DNA of 62,318 nt from Bacillus sp. MRMR6. Its GTDB lineage: Bacteria; Bacillota; Bacilli; Bacillales; Cytobacillaceae. Under the pieces are notes generated by a model that saw only the letters and a list, made by a program, of their open reading frames with translations, was not told the DNA's origin and searched no databases. The translations under genes and the position numbers were made by a program. The stretch spans positions 1-62,318 of the forward strand of contig NZ_MSLS01000027.1 of assembly GCF_001940785.1 (NCBI RefSeq). The letters are read 5' to 3'. This document shows positions 55,886 to 62,318 of this stretch, piece by piece. How positions within the stretch are numbered: the stretch's first letter is position 1; each line of letters begins with the position of its first letter.

Positions 55886-56817
55886 TTGACTTCCTCCGGT
55901 TGACTAGTCTGATAAATGATTGTACCTAAATCACTAATATCGTAACCTTCTAAGTTTCCTAAACTATTTTTAAAAAAGGGAGACTGTAAATAGGTCATTA
56001 ATTCCGTTAAGTTAGAAGTATTCTCCTCTGTAAAACGGAAAACAAGGTCAAACTGCTCTTTAGCCACCGGAATGAAATCAAGCCCCAAATGGCTGGCAGC
56101 AGAACGAATACCAAAAGCTACATCAGCCATACCTCTACTTATATAAGAAGCAGTTGATAGATGGTTCCATTCTTCAGTTTCATAGCCAGTAATATCAGAG
56201 GGATTAATGTTGTGCTTAGAAAGCATCGAGTCTAGAAGGAATCTAGTTCCGGCACCTTTTTGACGGTTAACAAATTGAATTTCTTTTCTGCTTAAATCAT
56301 GAAAGTTTGTAATTCCCTTTGGGTTACCCTTTGCTACAATAAAACCTTGTTCACGTGAAGCGAGGCGTACTAAAGCAATCTTTTCATAAACAAATAACTG
56401 ATGGATAAAGGGGAGGTTGTATTGTTGTGAAGCTGGGTCTAGCAAGTGAATGGCTGCAATATCTGCTTGTCCCCGGTAAAGCATCATCAGACCCTCTAAG
56501 CTCCCTATGTATGTTGGTTGTATTTGTTGATGAAGCTGAACCGTAGTTTGTTTAACAAAGTGCTCTACTAGAAAATCATGGCTTCCAGAAAGTCGAATCG
56601 GTAATGAAGCTGAAGGGACCTGTTGTTCAGCCTGACTTTTTTTCGAAGGTGCCTTTGTGTTTTCTTTGTATCTTTCAATCTCGGAGTGTTCAATTCTCAT
56701 TTTATTGCCAATCTTAAACGCCCGCAGTTCGCCTCGTTTTATTAGTTCATATACTGTATGTTTAGAGATTTGGAAAAGTTGAGCGACTTCATCGGGGGTA
56801 TAGGCTTTTTCATCCAT
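55882..56817 (-). CDS. HTH - periplasmic-binding-protein-like regulator of the tup operon
   Basis: A 311-residue two-domain protein. Residues about 4-55 form an excisionase/MerR-type HTH (YTPDEVAQLFQISKHTVYELIKRGELRAFKIGNKMRI). Residues about 80-300 form a PBP-like oxyanion-binding domain (GSLEGLMMLYRGQADIAAIHLLDP, FVNRQKGAGTRFLLDSML, GMADVAFGIRSAA). It likely senses tungstate or molybdate and controls tupABC, with which it overlaps. I chose ATG 56817 with AAAGGG about 11 nt upstream over the GTG at 56829, which lies within the RBS. Confidence 0.88.
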   Translation of the reverse strand: MDEKAYTPDEVAQLFQISKHTVYELIKRGELRAFKIGNKMRIEHSEIERYKENTKAPSKKSQAEQQVPSASLPIRLSGSHDFLVEHFVKQTTVQLHQQIQPTYIGSLEGLMMLYRGQADIAAIHLLDPASQQYNLPFIHQLFVYEKIALVRLASREQGFIVAKGNPKGITNFHDLSRKEIQFVNRQKGAGTRFLLDSMLSKHNINPSDITGYETEEWNHLSTASYISRGMADVAFGIRSAASHLGLDFIPVAKEQFDLVFRFTEENTSNLTELMTYLQSPFFKNSLGNLEGYDISDLGTIIYQTSQPEEVK

Positions 56818-56869
56818 CCAAGGTTCCACCCTTTCTAATATATGTAAATCATAAAGGAGTTTAATGCTT

Positions 56870-56950
56870 TATGAAAGTGATTTTTGTTAAGTTCTATCAA
56901 GTTTCGTTAAGTTTTATTTAGAATTGTCATATTTTATTCACTTTCATTTT
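56870..56950. promoter_or_regulatory. Repeat-rich region upstream of the tup regulator
   Basis: AAGTT occurs at 56889, 56899 and 56909, an exact 10-bp (one helical turn) phase, twice within GTTAAGTT. An inverted pair TGAAAGTGA (56872 region) and TCACTTTCA (56938 region) encloses it. These are candidate operator sites for the tup regulator or for the divergent azoreductase gene. Confidence 0.5.
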
Positions 56951-57057
56951 AGGCGTTCACACTTTATTCGAAAACTTCACTTATTGTTCATTAGTGAGCA
57001 AAAAGATTTGTTGTAATATAGAAATAGAGAAAAATAATATAAAAGGACGGGGAGCAA

Positions 57058-57720
57058 ATGGCAAAACTTCTATATATTACCGTAAATCCAAAGAATGATA
57101 GTAAACTTTCAAAAGGTATGCAAATTGGGGAAGTGTTTCTTGAAGAGTTTAAGAAGCATCGGGCAGATGTAGAAATTGAACATATGCATTTGTACGACAT
57201 GGATATCCCTGAAATTGATATGGACCTGTTATATGCACGTGCAAAATTATCCTTTATGGGAAAAACCTTTGACGAATTATCCGAAGCTGAGCAAACGAAA
57301 TACCTGAGCATGCATGCTCTTGCAGATCGTTTCATTGCAGCTGATTACTATGTGTTTGTTACACCGTTATGGAATCTTGGTGCACCAGCTATTCTAAAAG
57401 CCTTCCTTGATAATTTGTTCTTAGTTAATAAAACATTTACCAATACACACGAAGGACCGAAGGGTTTGTTAACAAACCGAAAAGCACTTCATATTCAGAC
57501 CCGTGGCGGCATTTATTCCACTGGCCCAATGGTTGACTTTGAGTTTGGTGACCGTTTCTTAAGAAAAGCACTTGGATTCTTAGGAATGGAGTTGCTAGAT
57601 ACAGTGGTGGCTGAAGGAATGGATCATTTCCCAAAACAAATTCCGGAAATTATGGAAAAAGCAAAGGAACAGGCAATCGAAGCAGCAAGAGAAATGGCAA
57701 AAGAATCAGTTACCGTATAA
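57058..57720 (+). CDS. azoR: FMN-dependent NADH:quinone oxidoreductase / azoreductase
   Basis: A 220-residue flavodoxin-fold enzyme that reduces quinones and azo compounds using NADH and FMN. It has YITVNPKNDSKLSKGMQIG (FMN phosphate loop), VTPLWNLGAPAILKAFLDNLF and HIQTRGGIYSTGP, which contact FMN. GACGGGGAG precedes the ATG. It resembles B. subtilis AzoR1/AzoR2; those are induced by thiol and quinone stress. A terminator follows. Confidence 0.92.
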   Translation: MAKLLYITVNPKNDSKLSKGMQIGEVFLEEFKKHRADVEIEHMHLYDMDIPEIDMDLLYARAKLSFMGKTFDELSEAEQTKYLSMHALADRFIAADYYVFVTPLWNLGAPAILKAFLDNLFLVNKTFTNTHEGPKGLLTNRKALHIQTRGGIYSTGPMVDFEFGDRFLRKALGFLGMELLDTVVAEGMDHFPKQIPEIMEKAKEQAIEAAREMAKESVTV

Positions 57721-57725
57721 ACATA

Positions 57726-57762
57726 AAAAAAGCGGTCTCGATATCTCGGGCCGCATTTTTGT
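57726..57762 (+). terminator. Terminator after azoR
   Basis: GCGGTCT pairs with GGGCCGC (two G-U pairs) over CGATATCTC, with A-run before and TTTTT after. Confidence 0.75.
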
Positions 57763-57790
57763 ATTGACTGTTTTGGTAAAGATTGTTGCT

Positions 57791-57939
57791 TTTGTATGTA
57801 ATCAAATTAGTGAGATGGAGCGGAAGACACTTGACTCCAGCGGGAAGAAGAGGAAAGGTCGTGACCCCGCAGGCGAAGCCGAGGAAGCTCGACTTCCTCC
57901 CCGCGGAAAGGCAAGTGTCTGGAGCGAAGTGGAACGTAC
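57791..57939. repeat. GC-rich foldback repeat R4, flanked by 8-bp direct repeats
   Basis: Contains GACCCCGCAGGCG (57863-57875) and CCCGCGGAAAG (57900-57910), both identical to R2. AGACACTTG (57825-57833) and CAAGTGTCT (57912-57920) are a perfect 9-bp inverted pair, and GAGGAAG/CTTCCTC forms an inner hairpin. TTGTTGCT occurs at 57783-57790 and 57940-57947, a possible target duplication. The GGCTGTGTTAA ends of R3 are absent. Confidence 0.65.
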
Positions 57940-57958
57940 TTGTTGCTATTAACTTATT

Positions 57959-58741
57959 TTAAAACTTACCCGTAAATTGTAATAGCAGTACGGCTAACCC
58001 GAGAACCGATACATAAATAGCAAATGGTTTTAATGAGTGTTTCTTCAAATAGCCGATCATCCATTTTACGGCAATGTATCCAAAGATGGCCGATGAAATA
58101 ATCCCTACGAGCAGGCCGGATAGGGAAATTTCTTCACCAGCACCGCTGACCAATTCGAGCGATTGGAGGACAACCGCACCTGCGATTGCTGGTGTAGATA
58201 ACAAGAAGGAGAAATAGGCAGCCGTTTCCCTGTCTAACTTTCTCCATAATGCGGCAACAATGGTCATACCCGAGCGTGAGATCGCTGGAAAAATAGCCGC
58301 AGCCTGAAACGATCCAATAATAAAGGCATCTTTATAGCTGATATCGTCCATCTTCTTATAACCATTCTTAGCAGAATCAGCAAACCATAAAAAAAGACCC
58401 GTAAGGAGAAACTCCCAGCCAATGGTGACACCTGTTTTGGATATTTCCTCAAAATAATCCTTGAAGAGCAATCCGATGATAACAGCAGGAATTGTGCCGA
58501 CAATCAACAAGAAGGTTAATTTGCTAAAGGGGTTCTTAATCATCATCGCAAATTCTCTCCTGTAAAATACAAAAACAGCCACCAGTGTTCCGAGATGGAG
58601 CATGGTATCTAATAATAGCCCCGCTTCCTGTAATCCAAAAAGATTCCTTCCCAAGTATAAATGCCCCGTACTGCTGATTGGCAGAAATTCAGTTATTCCT
58701 TGAATAATTCCTAATATGAAAGCTTCTAATTTACTTAACAT
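57959..58741 (-). CDS. uppP: Undecaprenyl-diphosphatase UppP (BacA)
   Basis: A 260-residue membrane enzyme that removes a phosphate from undecaprenyl pyrophosphate so the lipid carrier can be reused for peptidoglycan and teichoic acid synthesis; extra copies give bacitracin resistance. It has GIIQGITEFLPISSTGHL (about 9-26), with the catalytic Glu and Ser, and later FPAISRSGMTI. I chose ATG 58741 with GAGAGGGG about 5 nt upstream. Bacilli often carry several uppP genes, so this may be one of them. Confidence 0.96.
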   Translation of the reverse strand: MLSKLEAFILGIIQGITEFLPISSTGHLYLGRNLFGLQEAGLLLDTMLHLGTLVAVFVFYRREFAMMIKNPFSKLTFLLIVGTIPAVIIGLLFKDYFEEISKTGVTIGWEFLLTGLFLWFADSAKNGYKKMDDISYKDAFIIGSFQAAAIFPAISRSGMTIVAALWRKLDRETAAYFSFLLSTPAIAGAVVLQSLELVSGAGEEISLSGLLVGIISSAIFGYIAVKWMIGYLKKHSLKPFAIYVSVLGLAVLLLQFTGKF

Positions 58742-58884
58742 ATTGCCCCTCTCTTTCACGATGGTCTAAGGCCTGTACATAGTTAAGATATATGCAGGGA
58801 GAAGGGCAAATAATATAAAAATTAGCCAAGCTTCAAAGAATCTAATTATTTCCATCATCTTCAAGACAAAAATAGTGCAAAAGA

Positions 58885-59706
58885 ATGGCTTCCTCCCATA
58901 AAATAGAAATAAGTAATTTTTTGAGAGGGGTTGGACCTTTGAAGAATATCCATCTACATTTCAATACGTCTATTGGGGTTAAAAAACCAGAAAATATAAG
59001 AAATAAAATGCAGCCCTGTCCTTTTTGTGAACGGGACCAGCTCGTTGATATTATTGATGTTGAAGGACCTATCATCTTATTAAAGAATAAGTTTCCAGTA
59101 TTAGAAAATGCCTATCAAACGGTTTTAATTGAAACGGACGACTGCCACGCAGAATTATCATCATATGACCTTCCACATTTGCATAGACTTCTGCAATTTG
59201 CACTGAGGCATTGGCATGATATGGATGTGAACGGGAACTATCAATCGGTCATTTTTTATAAAAATCATGGACCATTGTCTGGAGGTACGATAGCTCACCC
59301 CCATATGCAAATCATTGGTTTACACGATATCAATTATAAGGAAAATATTGATGAAGAAGTATTTGAGGGAATTTTAATAGAAGAAAAGGATGGGGTACAC
59401 TTTTCACTATCGACTAAGCCTAAGGTCGGCTTTTATGAATTCAATATTGAAATGCCAGATACTCACTATGTTGAAACCTTCGGGATAAATCTTCAAAAGG
59501 TAGTCCATTATATTCTCCATAACTTTCCTTTTAAGGCGAACAGCTATAATCTTTTTTTTCATCATTATGACCGGAGAATCATTGCTAAAGTAGTCCCGCG
59601 ATTCATCACAACACCACTCTACATAGGTTATGGAATCCCACAGGTTCCGTCTAATCTCCATTGGATGGTGGACGATATTAAAAATAAATACTTTACCGAA
59701 AAGTGA
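58885..59706 (+). CDS. DUF4931 protein, GalT/HIT-superfamily-like
   Basis: A 273-residue soluble protein. CPFCERDQLVDI (about 45-56) is a half-Cys zinc-type motif as in galactose-1-phosphate uridylyltransferases. FPVLENAYQTVLIETDDCHAELSSY resembles the GalT/HIT fold, and SGGTIAHPHMQIIGL contains the HPHxQ catalytic triad site (about 130-145). This suggests a nucleotidyl transferase or phosphorolytic activity, but the substrate is unknown. DUF4931 is the family name I recall for such Bacillus proteins. The ATG lacks a strong RBS (AAAAG), so the start is uncertain. Confidence 0.85.
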   Translation: MASSHKIEISNFLRGVGPLKNIHLHFNTSIGVKKPENIRNKMQPCPFCERDQLVDIIDVEGPIILLKNKFPVLENAYQTVLIETDDCHAELSSYDLPHLHRLLQFALRHWHDMDVNGNYQSVIFYKNHGPLSGGTIAHPHMQIIGLHDINYKENIDEEVFEGILIEEKDGVHFSLSTKPKVGFYEFNIEMPDTHYVETFGINLQKVVHYILHNFPFKANSYNLFFHHYDRRIIAKVVPRFITTPLYIGYGIPQVPSNLHWMVDDIKNKYFTEK

Positions 59707-59846
59707 AATCACATTTAAGGTGGTTTCTTTTTTTCTATGTAAATAAACCCATTAGCAGTTTAGAAGTTGTGCTTTGTTCTCATAAAAAATATAATGAAGG
59801 AATGTACAAGTTCCTTTTAGATTTCTCATAAGGAGAATGATTCAAC

Positions 59847-61016
59847 ATGACTTCTGAAAACAACACAACAGCTAAATTAGACTATAGTCTAGTATTTATA
59901 TTAATTCTGTTATTTTTGGCAAGCTGTGTGGCGATATATAGCGCACAGGCAAGCGGACAATATGGAAGTAACTTCTTAATTAAGCAGATCATCAACTACG
60001 GTATTGGTGTGGCGATTATTGCTACTGTCATTCGATTAGATTCTGATCAGTTGAAAAAAATAACTTGGTATGCGTATGGATTTGGCATTTTCCTGCTAGT
60101 TTTTTTATTGTTAGCACCAGAAAGTATAGCACCAGCAATTAAAGGGTCAAAAAACTGGTTCAAGGTCCCCGGACTAGGTTCACTTCAACCCTCAGAGTTT
60201 GTCAAAATCTTTATTATCCTGGCCCTGGCAAGAGTCATTGAGGAACATCACCATAAAAACCTAGTAAAGACAGTCCAAACTGATCTTTGGCTCTTAATCA
60301 AGCTCGGAATGGTAACCATGCTGCCTTTACTTCTTATTATTAAAGAGGATTTAGGAACTTCGCTAGTATTTCTGGCTATTATGTTAGGAATGATTTTTAT
60401 TTCCGGTATAACCTGGAAACTACTCGTTCCAATCTTCACCTTCGGAATTAGCTTAACAGGAACAATTTTTTATTTTGTTTTGTGGAAGCCAGAGCTACTA
60501 GAAAAGTACCTCGGTGTCCAGCAGTATCAGTTTGGCCGAATCTATTCGTGGCTTGACCCTTATAATTTTCAAAGCTCTACTGGCTATCACTTGACGAGGT
60601 CATTACTCGCAATCGGTTCTGGGCAAACAGGCGGAAAAGGCTACGGAAACAGAGAGGTTTATTTACCAGAAAGTCATACTGACTTTATTTTCAGTGTTGT
60701 TGGTGAGGAATTTGGCTTCGTTGGTGCGAGCGTATTAATTAGCTTATTCTTCTTGTTAATTTACCATATTACAAAAGTAGGGATGGAAACAAAGAATAAC
60801 TTTTACACCTATATATGTGTCGGAGTAATTAGTATGATTACCTTCCACGTATTCCAAAATGTCGGGATGACAATTGGTGTTTTACCCATTACAGGGATTC
60901 CGCTTCCATTTATCAGCTATGGTGGTAGTTCATTAATGGGGAATATGCTGGCAATTGGTTTAATCTTCTCAATCCGCTACCACTTCAGAAAATATATGTT
61001 TTCAACCACTGCGTAG
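59847..61016 (+). CDS. rodA: FtsW/RodA/SpoVE family peptidoglycan polymerase (RodA-like)
   Basis: A 389-residue SEDS glycosyltransferase with about ten transmembrane helices that polymerises glycan strands during elongation. It has KGSKNWFKVPGLGSLQPSEFVKI, IKEDLGTSLVFLAIMLGMIF, RIYSWLDPYNFQSSTGYHLTRSLLAIGSGQTGGKGYGN, LPESHTDFIFSVVGEEFGFVGA and TGIPLPFISYGGSSLM, all SEDS signatures. AAGGAGAATG precedes the ATG. RodA rather than FtsW is suggested by the short N-terminus and isolated locus; a SpoVE-like role cannot be excluded. Confidence 0.92.
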   Translation: MTSENNTTAKLDYSLVFILILLFLASCVAIYSAQASGQYGSNFLIKQIINYGIGVAIIATVIRLDSDQLKKITWYAYGFGIFLLVFLLLAPESIAPAIKGSKNWFKVPGLGSLQPSEFVKIFIILALARVIEEHHHKNLVKTVQTDLWLLIKLGMVTMLPLLLIIKEDLGTSLVFLAIMLGMIFISGITWKLLVPIFTFGISLTGTIFYFVLWKPELLEKYLGVQQYQFGRIYSWLDPYNFQSSTGYHLTRSLLAIGSGQTGGKGYGNREVYLPESHTDFIFSVVGEEFGFVGASVLISLFFLLIYHITKVGMETKNNFYTYICVGVISMITFHVFQNVGMTIGVLPITGIPLPFISYGGSSLMGNMLAIGLIFSIRYHFRKYMFSTTA

Positions 61017-61054
61017 AAAAGCTCCAGCACCTTTAGCTGGAGCAGAACATACAA

Positions 61055-61087
61055 AAGAGCGAGGTCATGGCGGACTCGCTCTTTTTT
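61055..61087 (+). terminator. Terminator after rodA
   Basis: AAGAGCGAG pairs with CTCGCTCTT over about 12 nt and is followed by TTTTTT. A preceding GCTCCAGC/GCTGGAGC hairpin at 61021-61043 lacks a T-run. Confidence 0.85.
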
Positions 61088-61111
61088 CTATCTATTTTAT
61101 TGGGAGTATTC

Positions 61112-62086
61112 TTACTTAATCTCAAAAATCCCTTCGATATCATCTAGCATTAAGTTAGCAGCTAATACACCGCCAGCTGTGTTCCAAGTCGTATCATTTA
61201 CTTTGTGAACTGCACCTTTTTTTGCTACCTCTAGGTTTTGAAATAGGGGATCATTAATCCAGTCGTCTTCCAATTCTGTTCCTTTTCCATCGCCTGTATC
61301 ATAGGTGAAATAGAAGAGGATATCGCCTTCCATGGCTGGGATACGTTCCTTTGTCACATTTCTTTCTGCGAAATCATCTACATCCTGACTTTCAGGGCGG
61401 GCAAAGCCAAGATCACTTAAAATAACTCCAGAAAAGGTATCTTTGTGATAAATACGAACCTCTCCAGACATAAAGCGTACCATCGAGACCTTCATATTCT
61501 TTTTATCAGCTAGCTTTTCACTGATATTGGCAATACGGTCTTCATAGTCACTTAGAACTTCATTACCTTTTTCCTCTTGGTTGATTGCTTTTGCATACAG
61601 CTTGAAATTTTCTTTCCAGTCGCCGCGAAGGGTTTCTGCAAATATTGTAGGTGCTATCCCTTTTAATTGGTCATAAATCTTTTCTTGACGCATTTTATTA
61701 CCGATAATTAAATCGGGTTTTAAAGCAGCAATCGCCTCAACGTTTGGTTCACCTTCAACACCAACATCTTTAGTGTCCTTTAATAATTCAGCACTATGCT
61801 CATACCAAGGATCGCCAGTAAAAGATTGGACTGCTCCAACAGGTGTAACACCCATTGCTAATAAAGCTTCTGTTCCTTCATTAGTTAGAATAACAATTCT
61901 TTTTGGGGTTCCTGTAATCGTTTCAGTCCCCATCGCATGCTCAACGGTGTAAGTTACTTCCTCGGTAGTTACAGGAGCTTCTTCCTTTTCTGCTGTTTTT
62001 TCTTCTTCTTTCCCGCCACATGCAGCTAAAAGAAAAATAGCTAGAATAGAGAACAAGGTAAATACGGACTTGAGTGACTTCGTCAT
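61112..62086 (-). CDS. Iron-siderophore ABC transporter, substrate-binding lipoprotein
   Basis: A 324-residue FhuD/FecB-type binding protein. The signal peptide ends in LLAAC (Cys23), followed by a Glu/Lys-rich linker. The core has TPKRIVILTNEGTEALLAMGVTPVGAV, a helical connector typical of class III binding proteins, and AIAALKPDLIIGN. I chose ATG 62086 with AAGGAGG about 12 nt upstream. A Fur box lies 33 nt before the start, and three more lie further right, so iron controls it. The cognate permease probably lies beyond the window. The siderophore is unknown. Confidence 0.92.
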   Translation of the reverse strand: MTKSLKSVFTLFSILAIFLLAACGGKEEEKTAEKEEAPVTTEEVTYTVEHAMGTETITGTPKRIVILTNEGTEALLAMGVTPVGAVQSFTGDPWYEHSAELLKDTKDVGVEGEPNVEAIAALKPDLIIGNKMRQEKIYDQLKGIAPTIFAETLRGDWKENFKLYAKAINQEEKGNEVLSDYEDRIANISEKLADKKNMKVSMVRFMSGEVRIYHKDTFSGVILSDLGFARPESQDVDDFAERNVTKERIPAMEGDILFYFTYDTGDGKGTELEDDWINDPLFQNLEVAKKGAVHKVNDTTWNTAGGVLAANLMLDDIEGIFEIK

Positions 62087-62118
62087 ATGCTTAAAAAGCC
62101 TCCTTATGTATTTGTTAA

Positions 62119-62133
62119 TGATAATCATTTTCA
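62119..62133 (-). promoter_or_regulatory. Fur box upstream of the siderophore-binding gene
   Basis: TGATAATCATTTTCA matches the 7-1-7 consensus TGATAATnATTATCA at 14 of 15 positions. It lies 33 nt before the start codon and would repress the gene in iron-replete cells. Confidence 0.88.
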
Positions 62134-62183
62134 ATGACATCCTTATCATAAAATGCTGTCAGCTATCCTGTCAACGCTTTAAT

Positions 62184-62198
62184 TGAAAATGATTATCA
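62184..62198. promoter_or_regulatory. Second Fur box
   Basis: TGAAAATGATTATCA, a near-consensus 7-1-7 box, followed by an overlapping AAAATCATT that could extend it. Confidence 0.8.
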
Positions 62199-62238
62199 AA
62201 ATCATTGTAATTTTATTGTGAATTTTATATGGTGTAAT

Positions 62239-62275
62239 TGAAAATGATTTTCAAGTTCATTGACAATCATTATCA
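62239..62275. promoter_or_regulatory. Pair of Fur boxes serving a divergent gene to the right
   Basis: TGAAAATGATTTTCA (62239-62253) and TGACAATCATTATCA (62261-62275) are two near-consensus boxes 7 nt apart. They probably control a plus-strand gene starting beyond the window, most likely the rest of the uptake system. Confidence 0.8.
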
Positions 62276-62318
62276 ATTGGTTATAAAATTTAAACGATAG
62301 AGAACGTTTTCTCCTATA

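Noticed and set aside
57764..57952. Plus-strand frame across repeat R4
   Set aside because: Overlaps the azoR terminator and the repeat; composition follows the repeat, not a protein.

Overview
The window comes from a low-GC, spore-forming Bacillaceae chromosome. It carries a Bacillus-type glycolytic operon under CggR, a gerA/gerB/gerC operon, a CotF-like coat protein, a class IV PHA synthase (PhaR-PhaC), a sigma-W-type flotillin operon and Bacillus-style ribosome binding sites. I cannot fix the genus; Neobacillus, Bacillus or a close relative would fit.

Layout. 1-186: start of an IS1182-type transposase running off the left edge. 442-9338: rpoN, a glutaredoxin-like gene, then cggR-gapA-pgk-tpiA-gpmI-eno, with a near-consensus CggR operator and a six-unit 21-bp tandem repeat between pgk and tpiA. 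9479-15386: a TIM-barrel-like protein, secG, est, rnr, smpB and ssrA (tmRNA), i.e. the ribosome-rescue module. The tmRNA gene is split in its T-loop by a 287-nt group I intron whose P1, P2, P3, P5-P9 helices can be drawn by hand. A free-standing single-motif LAGLIDADG endonuclease lies just downstream in convergent orientation. 16119-23412: an RNase J paralogue, then an arsenic cluster (arsN1-like acetyltransferase, a 45-aa membrane peptide, arsR, arsB, arsC), a Cys-based phosphatase and a Na/Pi cotransporter. 23766-27448: RpiR-type regulator, YjiH-type membrane protein and an enolase-superfamily OSBS/NSAR enzyme. 27661-31865 (minus): germinant receptor operon with a 36-aa membrane peptide at its head. 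32151-37765: a sigma-54 activator followed by a -24/-12 promoter and an SDR/acyl-CoA ligase/phaR/phaC operon. The window therefore holds the sigma factor, a likely activator and a likely target. 37819-41514 (minus): coat protein, LTA-synthase-like protein, DUF2085 protein, small membrane protein. 41905-48000: AI-2E-family permease, CDF transporter, nadE, polar amino acid ABC importer. 48171-50348: sigma-W-type promoter and yuaF-floT. 50610-52671: two-component system. 52709-56817 (minus): benzil-reductase-like SDR and the tungstate importer tupABC with its HTH-PBP regulator. 57058-62318: azoreductase, uppP, a GalT-like protein, rodA, and a Fur-boxed siderophore-binding lipoprotein.

The most notable element is the ssrA locus: an intron in the T-loop makes ribosome rescue depend on RNA splicing, and the neighbouring stand-alone homing endonuclease is a candidate partner for intron mobility. 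Also notable are a MITE-like element with 11-bp inverted ends and an 8-bp target duplication inside a terminator T-tract, four related GC-rich foldback repeats sharing exact motifs, three copies of a dyad motif in the ars cluster that look like ArsR operators, and several short membrane-peptide genes.
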